DNA of 64,000 nt from [Bacillus] selenitireducens MLS10. Lineage in GTDB: Bacteria; Bacillota; Bacilli; Bacillales; Salisediminibacteriaceae. The stretch lies in contig NC_014219.1 of the NCBI RefSeq assembly GCF_000093085.1, forward strand, positions 868,001 through 932,000, given 5' to 3'. Positions 8,461 to 16,631 of the stretch are shown one piece after another (the first letter of the stretch is position 1; each line of letters starts with the position of its first letter). The translations under genes were made by a program, and so were the position numbers. The notes beneath the pieces were generated by a model. The model had not been told where the DNA came from, searched no databases, and saw only the letters and a program-made list of their open reading frames with translations.

Positions 8461-9170
8461 TGATGCAATTCACCTTTGATGGCAAGAAGAGCTTTGATGA
8501 TTTCGGTGTGGTCGTGGCGAAGCGGCCAATGATCCCGTCCCCGAAGCGGCGGGTGACGTTCATGGATATTCCCGGTCGCCATTCAAGTGTCAGGCATGAC
8601 GAAGAGACGTATGAGGACATCACGATTATGGTGGAGTGTAACCTTTCCAAGCGAACAGGCCCCTTATATGAGCAGGTCGATGCCATCAAAGCATGGCTCT
8701 TTGGAGCTGGTGAAGCGGATCTAGTGTTCAGCTATGAACCGGACAAGGCGTATCAGGCCCAGGTCGTGAACGCGATTGATTTTACGACGCACCTCCGGCA
8801 AGCCGGGACGTTTCCGGTCCTGTTTCACTGTCGGCCGTTTAAGGTGGAGACGGTTCCGAGCACCCTCATTTATACGTCCAGCGGTCAAACGATTCAAAAC
8901 CCTGGAACGGTGGCAAGTGCCCCGATCATCACAATTGTTGGCGGTGGCTCGATTGATCTTACCGTCAATGGTCAAAGTACAACGCTTATCAATGTAGAGG
9001 ACAAGATCATCTTGAACAGCGACCTGCAGGAGTGTTACAACGAGGCGATTCAAAATGAGAACGAGAAGATGACGGGACCGTTTCCGATCCTCATGCCAGG
9101 GGCGAATACCATCAGCTGGTCCGGCAGTGTATCACAGGTGGACATTGTGTCGAACTGGCGGTGGTTGTGA
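8457..9170 (+). CDS. Distal tail protein (Dit, Sipho_tail family)
   Basis: This 237-residue protein should form the hexameric hub joining tail tube and tip. The N-terminal half matches Dit proteins: FGVVVAKRPMIPSPKRRVTF, then DIPGRHSSVRHDEETYEDIT, and the conserved LFGAGEADLVFSYEPDKAYQA region. The C-terminal half is a beta-rich galectin-like domain (SGQTIQNPGTVASAPIITI). Three consecutive ATG codons begin the gene at 8457, 8460 and 8463, behind AAGGGGGCGGGG; any could be used. It overlaps both neighbours by a few bases. Confidence 0.9.
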   Translation: MMMQFTFDGKKSFDDFGVVVAKRPMIPSPKRRVTFMDIPGRHSSVRHDEETYEDITIMVECNLSKRTGPLYEQVDAIKAWLFGAGEADLVFSYEPDKAYQAQVVNAIDFTTHLRQAGTFPVLFHCRPFKVETVPSTLIYTSSGQTIQNPGTVASAPIITIVGGGSIDLTVNGQSTTLINVEDKIILNSDLQECYNEAIQNENEKMTGPFPILMPGANTISWSGSVSQVDIVSNWRWL

Positions 9171-10567
9171 TGATCATCCTCTATGGTAAGAAGGAGGCAT
9201 CCTTTACGTCGAACGGCATCGCCGTCTTACATGAATGCCAGAGCTGCATCGTGGAAGAAAAGTTGAATGGATCCTATGAACTTTCATTGACCTATCCGTT
9301 ATCGAAACGAAAGGCCAAGCTCATTGAACCGTTTCAGGTGATCAAAGCGGCAGGCCAGCTGTTTCGCATTTATCACGTCGAGAAAGACAGTCGCGGGCAC
9401 CTGCTTCAAGTGAATGCCCGGCACATCTTTTATGATCTCAGTTACGCCTTCATTGAAGAGCTGGTGATGGAGGACGTGACGGGGCAAGGTGCTGTGAATG
9501 CGATCATGGCTGAATACGACGGACCTCAACCGTTCAGCGTGACGAGCACCATGACCGCTACACACAGCCAATACGTCCGAGAACGAAGTGTGGCCGATGC
9601 TTTATTTTTAGTGATCAACCGCTGGCGGGGAGAGTTGTATCGGGATAACTTCAACATCAGTTTAAAAGAAGCGGTCCCAAATGATCAGGGCGTGACGATC
9701 CGGTACGGCAAGAACATCGCCGGGATCAAAGAGCGGATCCAGACAGATAAGGTTTTGACGGCCATTTACCCTGTCGGTGCGAATCGCCTGACGCTGCCGG
9801 AGAAGGTCTTAACGAATGCGCAGTGGGACAGCGCCCAATATCCGGATTTCAAGATGGTGAAAAAGGTGAGCTTTCAGGAGGCAGAACATGAAACGACACT
9901 CCGCGATCAAGCCTATGCCTACCTGCAGGAGCATGCCTCTTTGGGTGTCCATTATGACGTGGACTTGGTTCAGTTGGATGAAGCCAAAGCATACCAAGGC
10001 TTCGGACAATTACTACAGGTGAACGTCGGGGATACGGTCACAGTGAGTCATGACCTGTTAGGTATTGATTTCAAGATCAAAGTCATCAAAGTGGCGCGTG
10101 ATCTCCTCAAGGGCATCAACACGAAGGTGGAACTGGGCGAACCGCTTTATACATTGGATCGGTACATGGAGGAGTTCCGTTCGTCGGTGGATGAATCAAT
10201 CGAGAAGGTGGATAGCTCCATCGGCGGGATCCAGCATCAACTGGATGACCTGCACATCTCCTACACCATCGTGAAGAACTTAACGGTCACGGCCGATCAA
10301 ATCCAAGTCACCTATGAAGTGGAGAAAGGCAGTACGCACCAGTTCAGCGCGAACTATGATTACACGACAGACGGTTCCGGTAAGATCACAAGCATTCAAC
10401 TGGATGAAGTGTTTTCTGAGTTGTTGTTAAAGGAAGTGTCTATTTTGGATGTTGGTTCCACGAGTTTTGATATCACTTACGTTGATGGCACAACTGCGGT
10501 TTACAATTACACGAGCGATGGCAGTGGCCGCATTTCAAGTATCGAGAGAGTGGAGGGAGGCGCATGA
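9170..10567 (+). CDS. Tail-tip protein, prophage endopeptidase-tail (Tal) family
   Basis: This 465-residue baseplate hub protein should sit at the tail tip below Dit. The N-terminal 330 residues match the prophage tail family: YELSLTYPLSKRKAKLIEPF, the GQLFRIYHVEKDSRGHLLQV strand, and the long VLTAIYPVGANRLTLPEKVL region. After a helical linker (EEFRSSVDESIEKVDSSIGG) the C-terminus repeats a short module twice, YDYTTDGSGKITSIQ and YNYTSDGSGRISSIE, a beta motif often seen in tip fibres. The start ATG overlaps the upstream stop (TGATG); GTG codons at 9161 and 9167 are alternatives. Whether it has lytic activity is not visible, since I see no catalytic motif. Confidence 0.85.
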   Translation: MIILYGKKEASFTSNGIAVLHECQSCIVEEKLNGSYELSLTYPLSKRKAKLIEPFQVIKAAGQLFRIYHVEKDSRGHLLQVNARHIFYDLSYAFIEELVMEDVTGQGAVNAIMAEYDGPQPFSVTSTMTATHSQYVRERSVADALFLVINRWRGELYRDNFNISLKEAVPNDQGVTIRYGKNIAGIKERIQTDKVLTAIYPVGANRLTLPEKVLTNAQWDSAQYPDFKMVKKVSFQEAEHETTLRDQAYAYLQEHASLGVHYDVDLVQLDEAKAYQGFGQLLQVNVGDTVTVSHDLLGIDFKIKVIKVARDLLKGINTKVELGEPLYTLDRYMEEFRSSVDESIEKVDSSIGGIQHQLDDLHISYTIVKNLTVTADQIQVTYEVEKGSTHQFSANYDYTTDGSGKITSIQLDEVFSELLLKEVSILDVGSTSFDITYVDGTTAVYNYTSDGSGRISSIERVEGGA

Positions 10568-11619
10568 CGTATCACGCTGGCTTTAACAACCCGTTAGCCA
10601 TCTGGACGGCGTTTGGCGGCAAGGGTGAGATGGAGATGAGTATTCCGGTCCTCGGTTGGACAAAGCGGTACCGTAGTTACTTTGGCTACAGTAGCACCGG
10701 TGGCGAGACTCGCATCAGTGTCCATGACAATGGGAACGCTCAGATCGCGGTCTACTACGCGAAAAATCCAAACATGTCGTACTTCAATCACAGTACCGGT
10801 GAATGGACGTTATCGCCTGTCACGTGGTGGAATCACGGAGAACCGGAGATCCTGCATGCGGCGGATGGCGTGTTTCTAGCGAAGATCACCGGTTTTGGGA
10901 ACATCATCGCTTCCTTTGACGGGATCACATGGCACAATGCCGGCTACTGTACCGATGCCAGTAATGCGATGGTCGGTGGGGCGTATGACGTGACGACGAA
11001 TGCCGGGATCGTGACGTGGTGGAGTTCCGCCAAGCCGGTTTACCATACCAACGATGATCTGACGGAGAGGACCGAGTGGCCGCTTATCACATCAGCGCCT
11101 GTGTTGCGATATGTGACCCATCACAAGGGACGATACGTCGGTGTTGAGAGCGGGGATCGGGAGCTCTGGACGGCGATGACAAACACGCCGGGGTTTTGGG
11201 CAATCGGGATTTCAGAAGACAGCCACGACTCGCGGTATATGTTCATCACGTCTGTGCATAACCGGCTGTTTGTGATGCGGTGGCGTAGGCCGAACAATGA
11301 TGACTACGTTGTGACCCTCTGCGTGGTGAGTGATAACGTGTCCCAGATTACGGAGACAAACCTCGAGCATATCGGGCCTCTTGCGGATAACCGCATCCCG
11401 AACCCGCAAAACATCTTGTGGATGGCGAGCTGGGGCAAATACGTCCTTTTCAATGAAGGAACGATGCATCTCTCGGATGATGGGTTGTACTGGGAAGCGG
11501 TGCCTCAGCCTGGTTTAACGACGCAACAATACGAAACGTTCGGCGGTGCAATCTATGTCCCAGGGCACGGCTTTTACATTAAAGGAAACGGCTATGTGTA
11601 TCAGGCTTTACATGGCTAG
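10564..11619 (+). CDS. Putative tail-tip receptor-binding protein, BNR/Asp-box-like propeller
   Basis: I do not recognise a named family for this 351-residue protein. It is rich in Trp, Tyr, Gly and Asp, with repeated strand-turn units. Two segments resemble the Asp-box (S-x-D-x-G-x-x-W): ASFDGITWHNAG near residue 120 and LSDDGLYWEAV near residue 305. That suggests a beta-propeller like sialidase or BNR proteins. Its position after the tail-tip hub and before the holin is where receptor-binding or carbohydrate-binding tip proteins lie. The ATG overlaps the upstream stop by 4 bases. Function as a host-surface ligand is inference. Confidence 0.55.
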   Translation: MTYHAGFNNPLAIWTAFGGKGEMEMSIPVLGWTKRYRSYFGYSSTGGETRISVHDNGNAQIAVYYAKNPNMSYFNHSTGEWTLSPVTWWNHGEPEILHAADGVFLAKITGFGNIIASFDGITWHNAGYCTDASNAMVGGAYDVTTNAGIVTWWSSAKPVYHTNDDLTERTEWPLITSAPVLRYVTHHKGRYVGVESGDRELWTAMTNTPGFWAIGISEDSHDSRYMFITSVHNRLFVMRWRRPNNDDYVVTLCVVSDNVSQITETNLEHIGPLADNRIPNPQNILWMASWGKYVLFNEGTMHLSDDGLYWEAVPQPGLTTQQYETFGGAIYVPGHGFYIKGNGYVYQALHG

Positions 11620-11634
11620 AGAGGAGAATAAAAC

Positions 11635-12078
11635 ATGGCACGAGAATTATGGCATTTCGCACAGGTCGGTCTAATCGCTGTTGGCGGCTGGGTCGGTTGG
11701 TTGTTAGGTGGGGTAGACGGTTTTTTGTACGCCCTTTTAGTCTTTGTCATCATTGATTACTTGAGCGGGGTCATGGCGGCGATTGTTTACCGGAACCTCG
11801 CCAGTCAGGTCGGGTACAAAGGCATTTTTAAGAAAGTGATGATCTTCTTCATGGTGGGGATCGCGCACATGGTGGATAGTTTGGTGATCGGTGACGGCAG
11901 CGCAGTGCGCACAGCGGTCATCTTTTTTTATATCGCGAATGAGGGCATCTCGATCATTGAAAACGCGGGGCATATCGGCTTACCGGTCCCGGACAAGTTG
12001 AAGAAAGTCTTAGCACAACTAAACGGAAAGGGGACAGATGACAATGAAACTGAACACCAGATTCATGACACGAAATGA
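11635..12078 (+). CDS. Phage holin (TcdE/Cph1 type, Phage_holin_4)
   Basis: This 147-residue membrane protein should form the lesions that release the endolysin. It has three or four hydrophobic segments: VGLIAVGGWVGWLLGGVDGF, YALLVFVIIDYLSGVMAAIV, and the MIFFMVGIAHMVDSLVIG and AVIFFYIANEGISI stretches. The DYLSGVMAAI motif and the ENAGHIGLPVPDKLKKVL tail are characteristic of the toxin-secretion/phage-lysis holin family. GAGAGGAGAAT lies 7 bases before the ATG. The amidase gene overlaps its 3' end by 41 bases. Confidence 0.92.
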   Translation: MARELWHFAQVGLIAVGGWVGWLLGGVDGFLYALLVFVIIDYLSGVMAAIVYRNLASQVGYKGIFKKVMIFFMVGIAHMVDSLVIGDGSAVRTAVIFFYIANEGISIIENAGHIGLPVPDKLKKVLAQLNGKGTDDNETEHQIHDTK

Positions 12079-13045
12079 TTGTTATCAGGCAGGACGAAAA
12101 ATCACCCCGAAAGGCATCATGATTCACTCGACAGCGACACCGGGGGTGATGGCAGGGGATTGGTTTAACCGCTGGAACAAGTCCTTTCGAGCGGGAGAGA
12201 TCGGCCGACAGGTCTGCGTGCATGCCTTCCTTGATGACACAGAAGTGTGGCAGTACCTGCCTTGGAATCATCGGGGTTGGCATGCAGGCGGGGATGCGAA
12301 CAATACGCATATCGGGATTGAAATTTGTGAACCGGGTGGTTTCTCATACCGAAACGGCTTTCAGATGCAGGGCTATAACGTCTCCGCACAGGCCCCGTAC
12401 TTTCGCAGGGCATGGCAAAACGCCGTGGATCTCTCGGTGATGCTTTGTAAGCAGTACGGATTAACAGAAAAGGACATCATCGATCACACGGAAGGTAACC
12501 GCCGAGGGATTGCCAGCAACCATGCGGACGTCGGCCACTGGTTCCCGAAACATGGCGAGTCGATTGCCAGCTTTCGCAGTGCAGTTGGTCGGGCGTTACG
12601 AGGAGGAGGGAGTACCGTGAATCGATCAACGTTTGAAGTGGGTGACGTGGTGGAGATCAAAGCCAGTGCGAGCCGTTATTATCCGGGAGGGCCAACCATC
12701 CCCGGTTGGGTGAAGACGGATTCGTATCATAAGATCACACAGGTCCAGTCGCAAGGACGACCGTATGTGAAAGGCGGCAAGACGTGTGTGTTGCTTGGCC
12801 GGAAGGTGGACAAGCGAAATGGTCGGGATACAACGGGGATCCTCACGTGGATTGACCGGGATCTGATCGAGCATGTGGATCCGGCCAAGCTTGGTGAACC
12901 GCCAGAACAAAAAGCACCAACACAGCCAACTACCGACAAGTTGTACCGCGTGCAGGTCGGCGCATTTTCAGAGAAACGAAATGCGGAAGCTTTTCTACGC
13001 AAGGTGAAGGAAGCAGGATTTGACGGGTTTATTCGGAAGGACTGA
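12038..13045 (+). CDS. N-acetylmuramoyl-L-alanine amidase endolysin
   Basis: This 335-residue lysin cleaves the amide bond between N-acetylmuramic acid and L-alanine. Residues about 20-170 form an Amidase_2 (zinc-dependent) domain: IMIHSTATPG with the first His ligand, VHAFLDDTEVWQYLPWNHRG, WHAGGDANNTHIGIEICEP, and the late DHTEGNRRGIASNHADVGHW with the other ligands. Residues about 200-290 look like an SH3-type wall-binding domain (VGDVVEIKASASRYYPGG). The C-terminal 35 residues are a SPOR-like repeat (LYRVQVGAFSEKRNAEAFLR). The start lies inside the holin gene behind AAAGGGGACAG; an in-frame ATG two codons on is an alternative. A hairpin terminator follows. Confidence 0.93.
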   Translation: MTMKLNTRFMTRNDCYQAGRKITPKGIMIHSTATPGVMAGDWFNRWNKSFRAGEIGRQVCVHAFLDDTEVWQYLPWNHRGWHAGGDANNTHIGIEICEPGGFSYRNGFQMQGYNVSAQAPYFRRAWQNAVDLSVMLCKQYGLTEKDIIDHTEGNRRGIASNHADVGHWFPKHGESIASFRSAVGRALRGGGSTVNRSTFEVGDVVEIKASASRYYPGGPTIPGWVKTDSYHKITQVQSQGRPYVKGGKTCVLLGRKVDKRNGRDTTGILTWIDRDLIEHVDPAKLGEPPEQKAPTQPTTDKLYRVQVGAFSEKRNAEAFLRKVKEAGFDGFIRKD

Positions 13046-13056
13046 GGCAGTTAATG

Positions 13057-13102
13057 AGCACCTGAACGGAGAGATTTGGCTCTTGTTCAGGTGCTTATTT
13101 AG
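13057..13102 (+). terminator. Terminator hairpin after the lysis genes
   Basis: AGCACCTGAAC (13057-13067) pairs perfectly with GTTCAGGTGCT (13085-13095), 11 bp with a 17-base loop, followed by TATTTAG. It should end the late phage transcript after the endolysin, although the T tract is weak. Confidence 0.65.
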
Positions 13103-13162
13103 CATGCTATTTATCCCTGTTATGACTTGATAAATGTGCCGGGATAAGTGATGAATAGCATG
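13103..13162. repeat. Nested inverted repeat upstream of the recombinase genes
   Basis: The outer arms CATGCTATT (13103-13111) and AATAGCATG (13154-13162) are perfect complements. Inside them TTATCCC (13111-13117) matches GGGATAA (13141-13147), and alternatively ATTTATC (13109-13115) matches GATAAAT (13129-13135). The arms differ by a six-base insertion on the right. The element lies about 100 bases before the first recombinase gene. It may be an operator, a regulatory RNA, or a recombinase-binding site. Confidence 0.5.
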
Positions 13163-13259
13163 ACCGAACCGCACGGTTGCGCCTTTTCTTTTGATTAGAC
13201 GATTGAATACGGAAGGGGTCGTGAGGGTCGGTTAAGCATAAAAAGGAGGCGTTACGATT

Positions 13260-14867
13260 ATGGATACATTATCGGTAGAAAAACGGGTACAGCGAATGGA
13301 TCCGCTTGTACCGGACACACCGAAAGAGCCTGCAAAGATTCGAACAGCTGCCTACATTCGCGTAAGCAGTTTATCGGATGAACAGGAAGGGTCCTTGGAT
13401 AATCAGAAGCAGCACTACACACAATTGATCCGATCCAACCCCGAATGGCGGATGGTAGACTTGTTCATTGATCAGGGGAAGTCAGGCACCTCGACGGTCA
13501 AACGCCCTGCCTTCAATCGCATGATGCGTATGGCAAGGGACGGGGAACTGGACTTGATTCTTTGTAAGTCGGTTTCCCGCTTTGCCAGAAACGTAACGGA
13601 CACGATTGATGCGATCCGAGCATTCAAGGAACTGGGGGTGCGGCTCGTCTTCGATAAAGAAGGGATCGACACCGCTGATATGACAAGCGAGTTTATCCTA
13701 ACACTCCTTGCAGCAACGGCCCAGGAAGAAAGCCGAAGTACCTCGGATAACATCACATGGGCGATTAAGAGGCAGTTCGAACAAGGGAAAGCACCTTACC
13801 GACGGAAACTCGGCTATCGAAAAGGGGAGGATGGCAACTGGGAGGTCATAGAGCATGAAGCGAGACTTGTAAGACTGGCCTATGAACAAGCCGCAAAAGG
13901 ATATACAGCCGCTCAAATTGCAAGGCAGTTCATCATGCGAAAGTTCAAGAAAATCAATGGCAGAACAGACTGGTCAGCCACAACCATAAGGCTGATTCTC
14001 CGGAACCGGGATTACACCGGAGACGTCATTTGCCAAAAGTATTATGTTGATTCCTATTTAACTCACCAACGGAAAGTGAACCGGGGAGAGCGGGAGAAAA
14101 TTGTGCTGCGAGGGCATCACGAACCGATAATTGAAAAAGAATTATTTGATACCGTGCAGGCGGTCCTCGATAAGCGTAAAAAGCCTAATGAGAGAAGAGA
14201 GATTGTCAGGTACCCTTTATCCAGTCGAATGACCTGTCACTGCGGCGGAACTTTGCACCGGTATGAATGTCGGAATAAAGTGCGCTGGCGATGTGAAAAT
14301 CAGATCAAAAGCAAAGCGCTATGCAAGCAAACCAGCATTGAGGAAAGTTTGATCAAGAAGGTGATGAAAGAGGCGATGATGGCAAGGTTCCGCTCTGAAA
14401 AAGGGACATATCCCCTTGGGAAAATGGCAAAAGAACTATCCAGAGCGATCTCGGCTCGCGATGTAGAATATAATCAGCTGCGACTGAATCTGGAACGCGC
14501 GCTGTTGGATGAAAGCCTAGTGTTATTCGATACGGATTTGATTGGCAAGCCGAATTATCAAGAGCAGCTTGATGAACGAAAACAGATGCGAGAGGAGATT
14601 GAACAAAAGCTGAAACAAAAAGAGGTGTGGCGGAGTTATTTGGAAGCGGATCATGTCTATCGCGAGCAGGCCATTAACGTATTAGAGACATTGAAAGGGA
14701 TGATGGAACCAAACGATCGCTTCTATGAACATTGGAACCATACAGCATTTCTAAGGGCATGGGTGACAAGGATCGAAATCTTGTCGCCTATGTCCTTTCG
14801 AATTGTCTGGTTTGACGGGATTAATACAGAGATTGATCTACAGAATGGAGTGAAGTGGAATGAGTGA
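13260..14867 (+). CDS. Large serine recombinase 1
   Basis: This 535-residue site-specific recombinase should cut and rejoin att-type sites through a phosphoserine link. The resolvase domain (about residues 28-170) has AAYIRVSS with the nucleophile Ser36, the IDQGKSGTSTVKRPAFNRM loop and CKSVSRFARN with the catalytic Arg residues, ending in AATAQEESRSTSDNITW. The Recombinase domain follows (YTAAQIARQF, GRTDWSATTIRLILRNRDYT). A zinc ribbon with Cys pairs (MTCHCGGTLHRYEC, WRCENQ, ALCKQ) lies near residues 323-360, with a coiled-coil-rich tail. AAAAGGAGG lies ten bases before the ATG. It overlaps the next recombinase gene by 8 bases, so the two are coupled. Prophage integrase or one part of a multi-component integrase is the likely role. 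Confidence 0.94.
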   Translation: MDTLSVEKRVQRMDPLVPDTPKEPAKIRTAAYIRVSSLSDEQEGSLDNQKQHYTQLIRSNPEWRMVDLFIDQGKSGTSTVKRPAFNRMMRMARDGELDLILCKSVSRFARNVTDTIDAIRAFKELGVRLVFDKEGIDTADMTSEFILTLLAATAQEESRSTSDNITWAIKRQFEQGKAPYRRKLGYRKGEDGNWEVIEHEARLVRLAYEQAAKGYTAAQIARQFIMRKFKKINGRTDWSATTIRLILRNRDYTGDVICQKYYVDSYLTHQRKVNRGEREKIVLRGHHEPIIEKELFDTVQAVLDKRKKPNERREIVRYPLSSRMTCHCGGTLHRYECRNKVRWRCENQIKSKALCKQTSIEESLIKKVMKEAMMARFRSEKGTYPLGKMAKELSRAISARDVEYNQLRLNLERALLDESLVLFDTDLIGKPNYQEQLDERKQMREEIEQKLKQKEVWRSYLEADHVYREQAINVLETLKGMMEPNDRFYEHWNHTAFLRAWVTRIEILSPMSFRIVWFDGINTEIDLQNGVKWNE

Positions 14868-16500
14868 TGGGAAATCGAGAGTACGCATTATTCCAGCTAC
14901 ACAGAAAACAAACCGGTTTAAAGATCATGAAGAAGGCAAGAAGAAGCGGATCGCTGTGTATGCCCGCGTATCGACCGCTTCAGAGATGCAGTCTAACAGC
15001 TACGAGATCCAAGTGGCGCATTACACGGATTATGTGAATAAGAACCCTGACTGGGAACTGGTTCAAGTGTATGCGGATGAGGGGATTACTGGAACATCTA
15101 CGGCGAAGCGTACGGCATTTAACCAAATGATTGAGGATTGTGAGAATGGATTGTGTGATTATATCATCACAAAGAGTATCAGCCGCTTCGCACGCAACAC
15201 CCTGGATTGTATTTCCAGAATCCGCCATCTCAAAAGTTTGAATCCTCCCGTAGGCGTGTTTTTTGAAAAAGAGCAGTTGGATACCTTGGATTCCCGTTCA
15301 GAGCTCTTCCTGACCATTCTCTCCTCGATGGCCCAGGAAGAGAGCCGAAACGTGAGTGAAAACACCAAATGGGGCGTACAGAAACGATTCCAACAAGGGA
15401 TTGTGCACTTTCCCACCACCTATTTCCTTGGCTATGATAAGGATAAAGACGGCAACATTATCATTGATGAAGAACAGGCGGTTGTGGTCCGGCGCATCTT
15501 CGACGATTATTTGAAAGGAAAGGGGACGCCTCAAATTGCGAAGGATCTTGAACGTGACGGGATTGAAACGGCGAGAGGGAATAAACATTGGACGAGCAAT
15601 GCGGTCTACGATATCTTACGCCAAGAGAAGTACCAAGGCAATACTCTAACTGGGAAGCGAGTCACGGTGGATTATTTAACCCACAAACGCGTCCGCAATG
15701 ATAACCTTGAAACCCAGTATTTTGTAAAAAATACGAATCCGCCTATTATTGATTCGGATACCTTTGAGAGAGTCCAACAGGAAATGAAGCGGCGTTCGAT
15801 GCTTCGACACGATCCTGAACGAAAATATCGGCAATCCTACAGTAACAAAAGCCCGTTCTCAAATTATTTATTCTGTGGGAAGTGTGGATTGCCAGCACAT
15901 CGCCGCCGACTGAGTACGACGGTAAACAAGGAAAGAACCCTCTTCACGGCCTTTCACTGTCGCTCCTCGAGCGGTCAACGTGAACATGAGGAATATTGCG
16001 GAAATCAATATGTGTGGGAAGAACGGATGGAGAACAGCTTTATCGCTATCTTACAGGATTTGAAACAAAACAAAGCCCAGGTTTACGAGGAGGTGCAAGA
16101 AGCGATTGCCGACGTAGCGTTATCCAAGGATGAACAGAAGCGGTTGGATGAGCTCAATGAACAATTAGGGATTGTGGCCGATCGCATCAGTGAACTGGCC
16201 GGAAAATCGAGCGGTAATCAGAATAGCATTTATGATGCGACACTGCGGCATTTAATCTACGAACAGGAAATCTTGGAACAGGAGCGAGACAGTTATAACG
16301 AAAGTCTTCAGGAAAAAGAGTACTTGGAGAGTCACCTGAATCGGCTATACGAGCTCTTGGAAGAGATGAAGCCGGAAGATCCTTTTGATGGGGATATTTT
16401 TCGGGAGGTCATCGACAAAGGCGTCATATATCCGAAAAGGGTCGTAGACTTTCACTTCAAATGCGGTATTAAGCGGTGGGTGGTAGTGACTAAGAAGTAG
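14860..16500 (+). CDS. Large serine recombinase 2
   Basis: This 546-residue protein is the second full-length serine recombinase of the cluster. The catalytic domain starts with IAVYARVSTASEM (nucleophile Ser38), then YADEGITGTSTAKRTAFNQM, ITKSISRFARNTLDC with the active-site Arg residues, and SSMAQEESRNVSENTKWG. The Recombinase domain contains GTPQIAKDLERDGIETARG and a zinc ribbon (YLFCGKCGLPAHRRR, then FHC and YCGNQ) near residues 345-380. A coiled coil follows (about residues 400-500), as in integrases of this type. All catalytic residues I can check are present, so it is probably active. Start chosen at the ATG that overlaps the upstream stop, with TGGAGTG before it. Confidence 0.94.
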   Translation: MSDGKSRVRIIPATQKTNRFKDHEEGKKKRIAVYARVSTASEMQSNSYEIQVAHYTDYVNKNPDWELVQVYADEGITGTSTAKRTAFNQMIEDCENGLCDYIITKSISRFARNTLDCISRIRHLKSLNPPVGVFFEKEQLDTLDSRSELFLTILSSMAQEESRNVSENTKWGVQKRFQQGIVHFPTTYFLGYDKDKDGNIIIDEEQAVVVRRIFDDYLKGKGTPQIAKDLERDGIETARGNKHWTSNAVYDILRQEKYQGNTLTGKRVTVDYLTHKRVRNDNLETQYFVKNTNPPIIDSDTFERVQQEMKRRSMLRHDPERKYRQSYSNKSPFSNYLFCGKCGLPAHRRRLSTTVNKERTLFTAFHCRSSSGQREHEEYCGNQYVWEERMENSFIAILQDLKQNKAQVYEEVQEAIADVALSKDEQKRLDELNEQLGIVADRISELAGKSSGNQNSIYDATLRHLIYEQEILEQERDSYNESLQEKEYLESHLNRLYELLEEMKPEDPFDGDIFREVIDKGVIYPKRVVDFHFKCGIKRWVVVTKK

Positions 16501-16532
16501 GCAAGGAAAAGCCTGAAGATTGATGAGAGAAG

Positions 16533-16628
16533 AAAAACCCCTGATCTGCGCATATCAGACTTGATTCAAGTCCGGATGTGAGTGATAGATGGACGTGAAC
16601 CATCATCACAATGCAGAAAGGGGTTTTT
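16533..16628 (+). ncRNA. Multi-helix RNA element in the leader of the fused recombinase
   Basis: AAAAACCCCT (16533-16542) pairs with AGGGGTTTTT (16619-16628), closing three internal hairpins: CTGAT/ATCAG (16541-16558), GACTTGA/TCAAGTC (16558-16572), and GTGAT-a-GATGG with CCATCATCAC (16582-16609). The right closing arm contains AAAGGGG, the best ribosome binding site for the gene at 16632, and is followed by a T run. It could be a terminator for the two upstream genes, a translational switch for the downstream one, or both. It was found by reading complementarity by eye; no named family is recognised. Confidence 0.5.
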
Positions 16629-16631
16629 TGA

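Noticed and set aside
16540-16620. tRNA-like gene in the recombinase leader
   Set aside because: GATTCAAGTCC looks like a T-loop, but it lies in the middle of the element and forms its own palindrome; there is no acceptor stem or anticodon arm in place.
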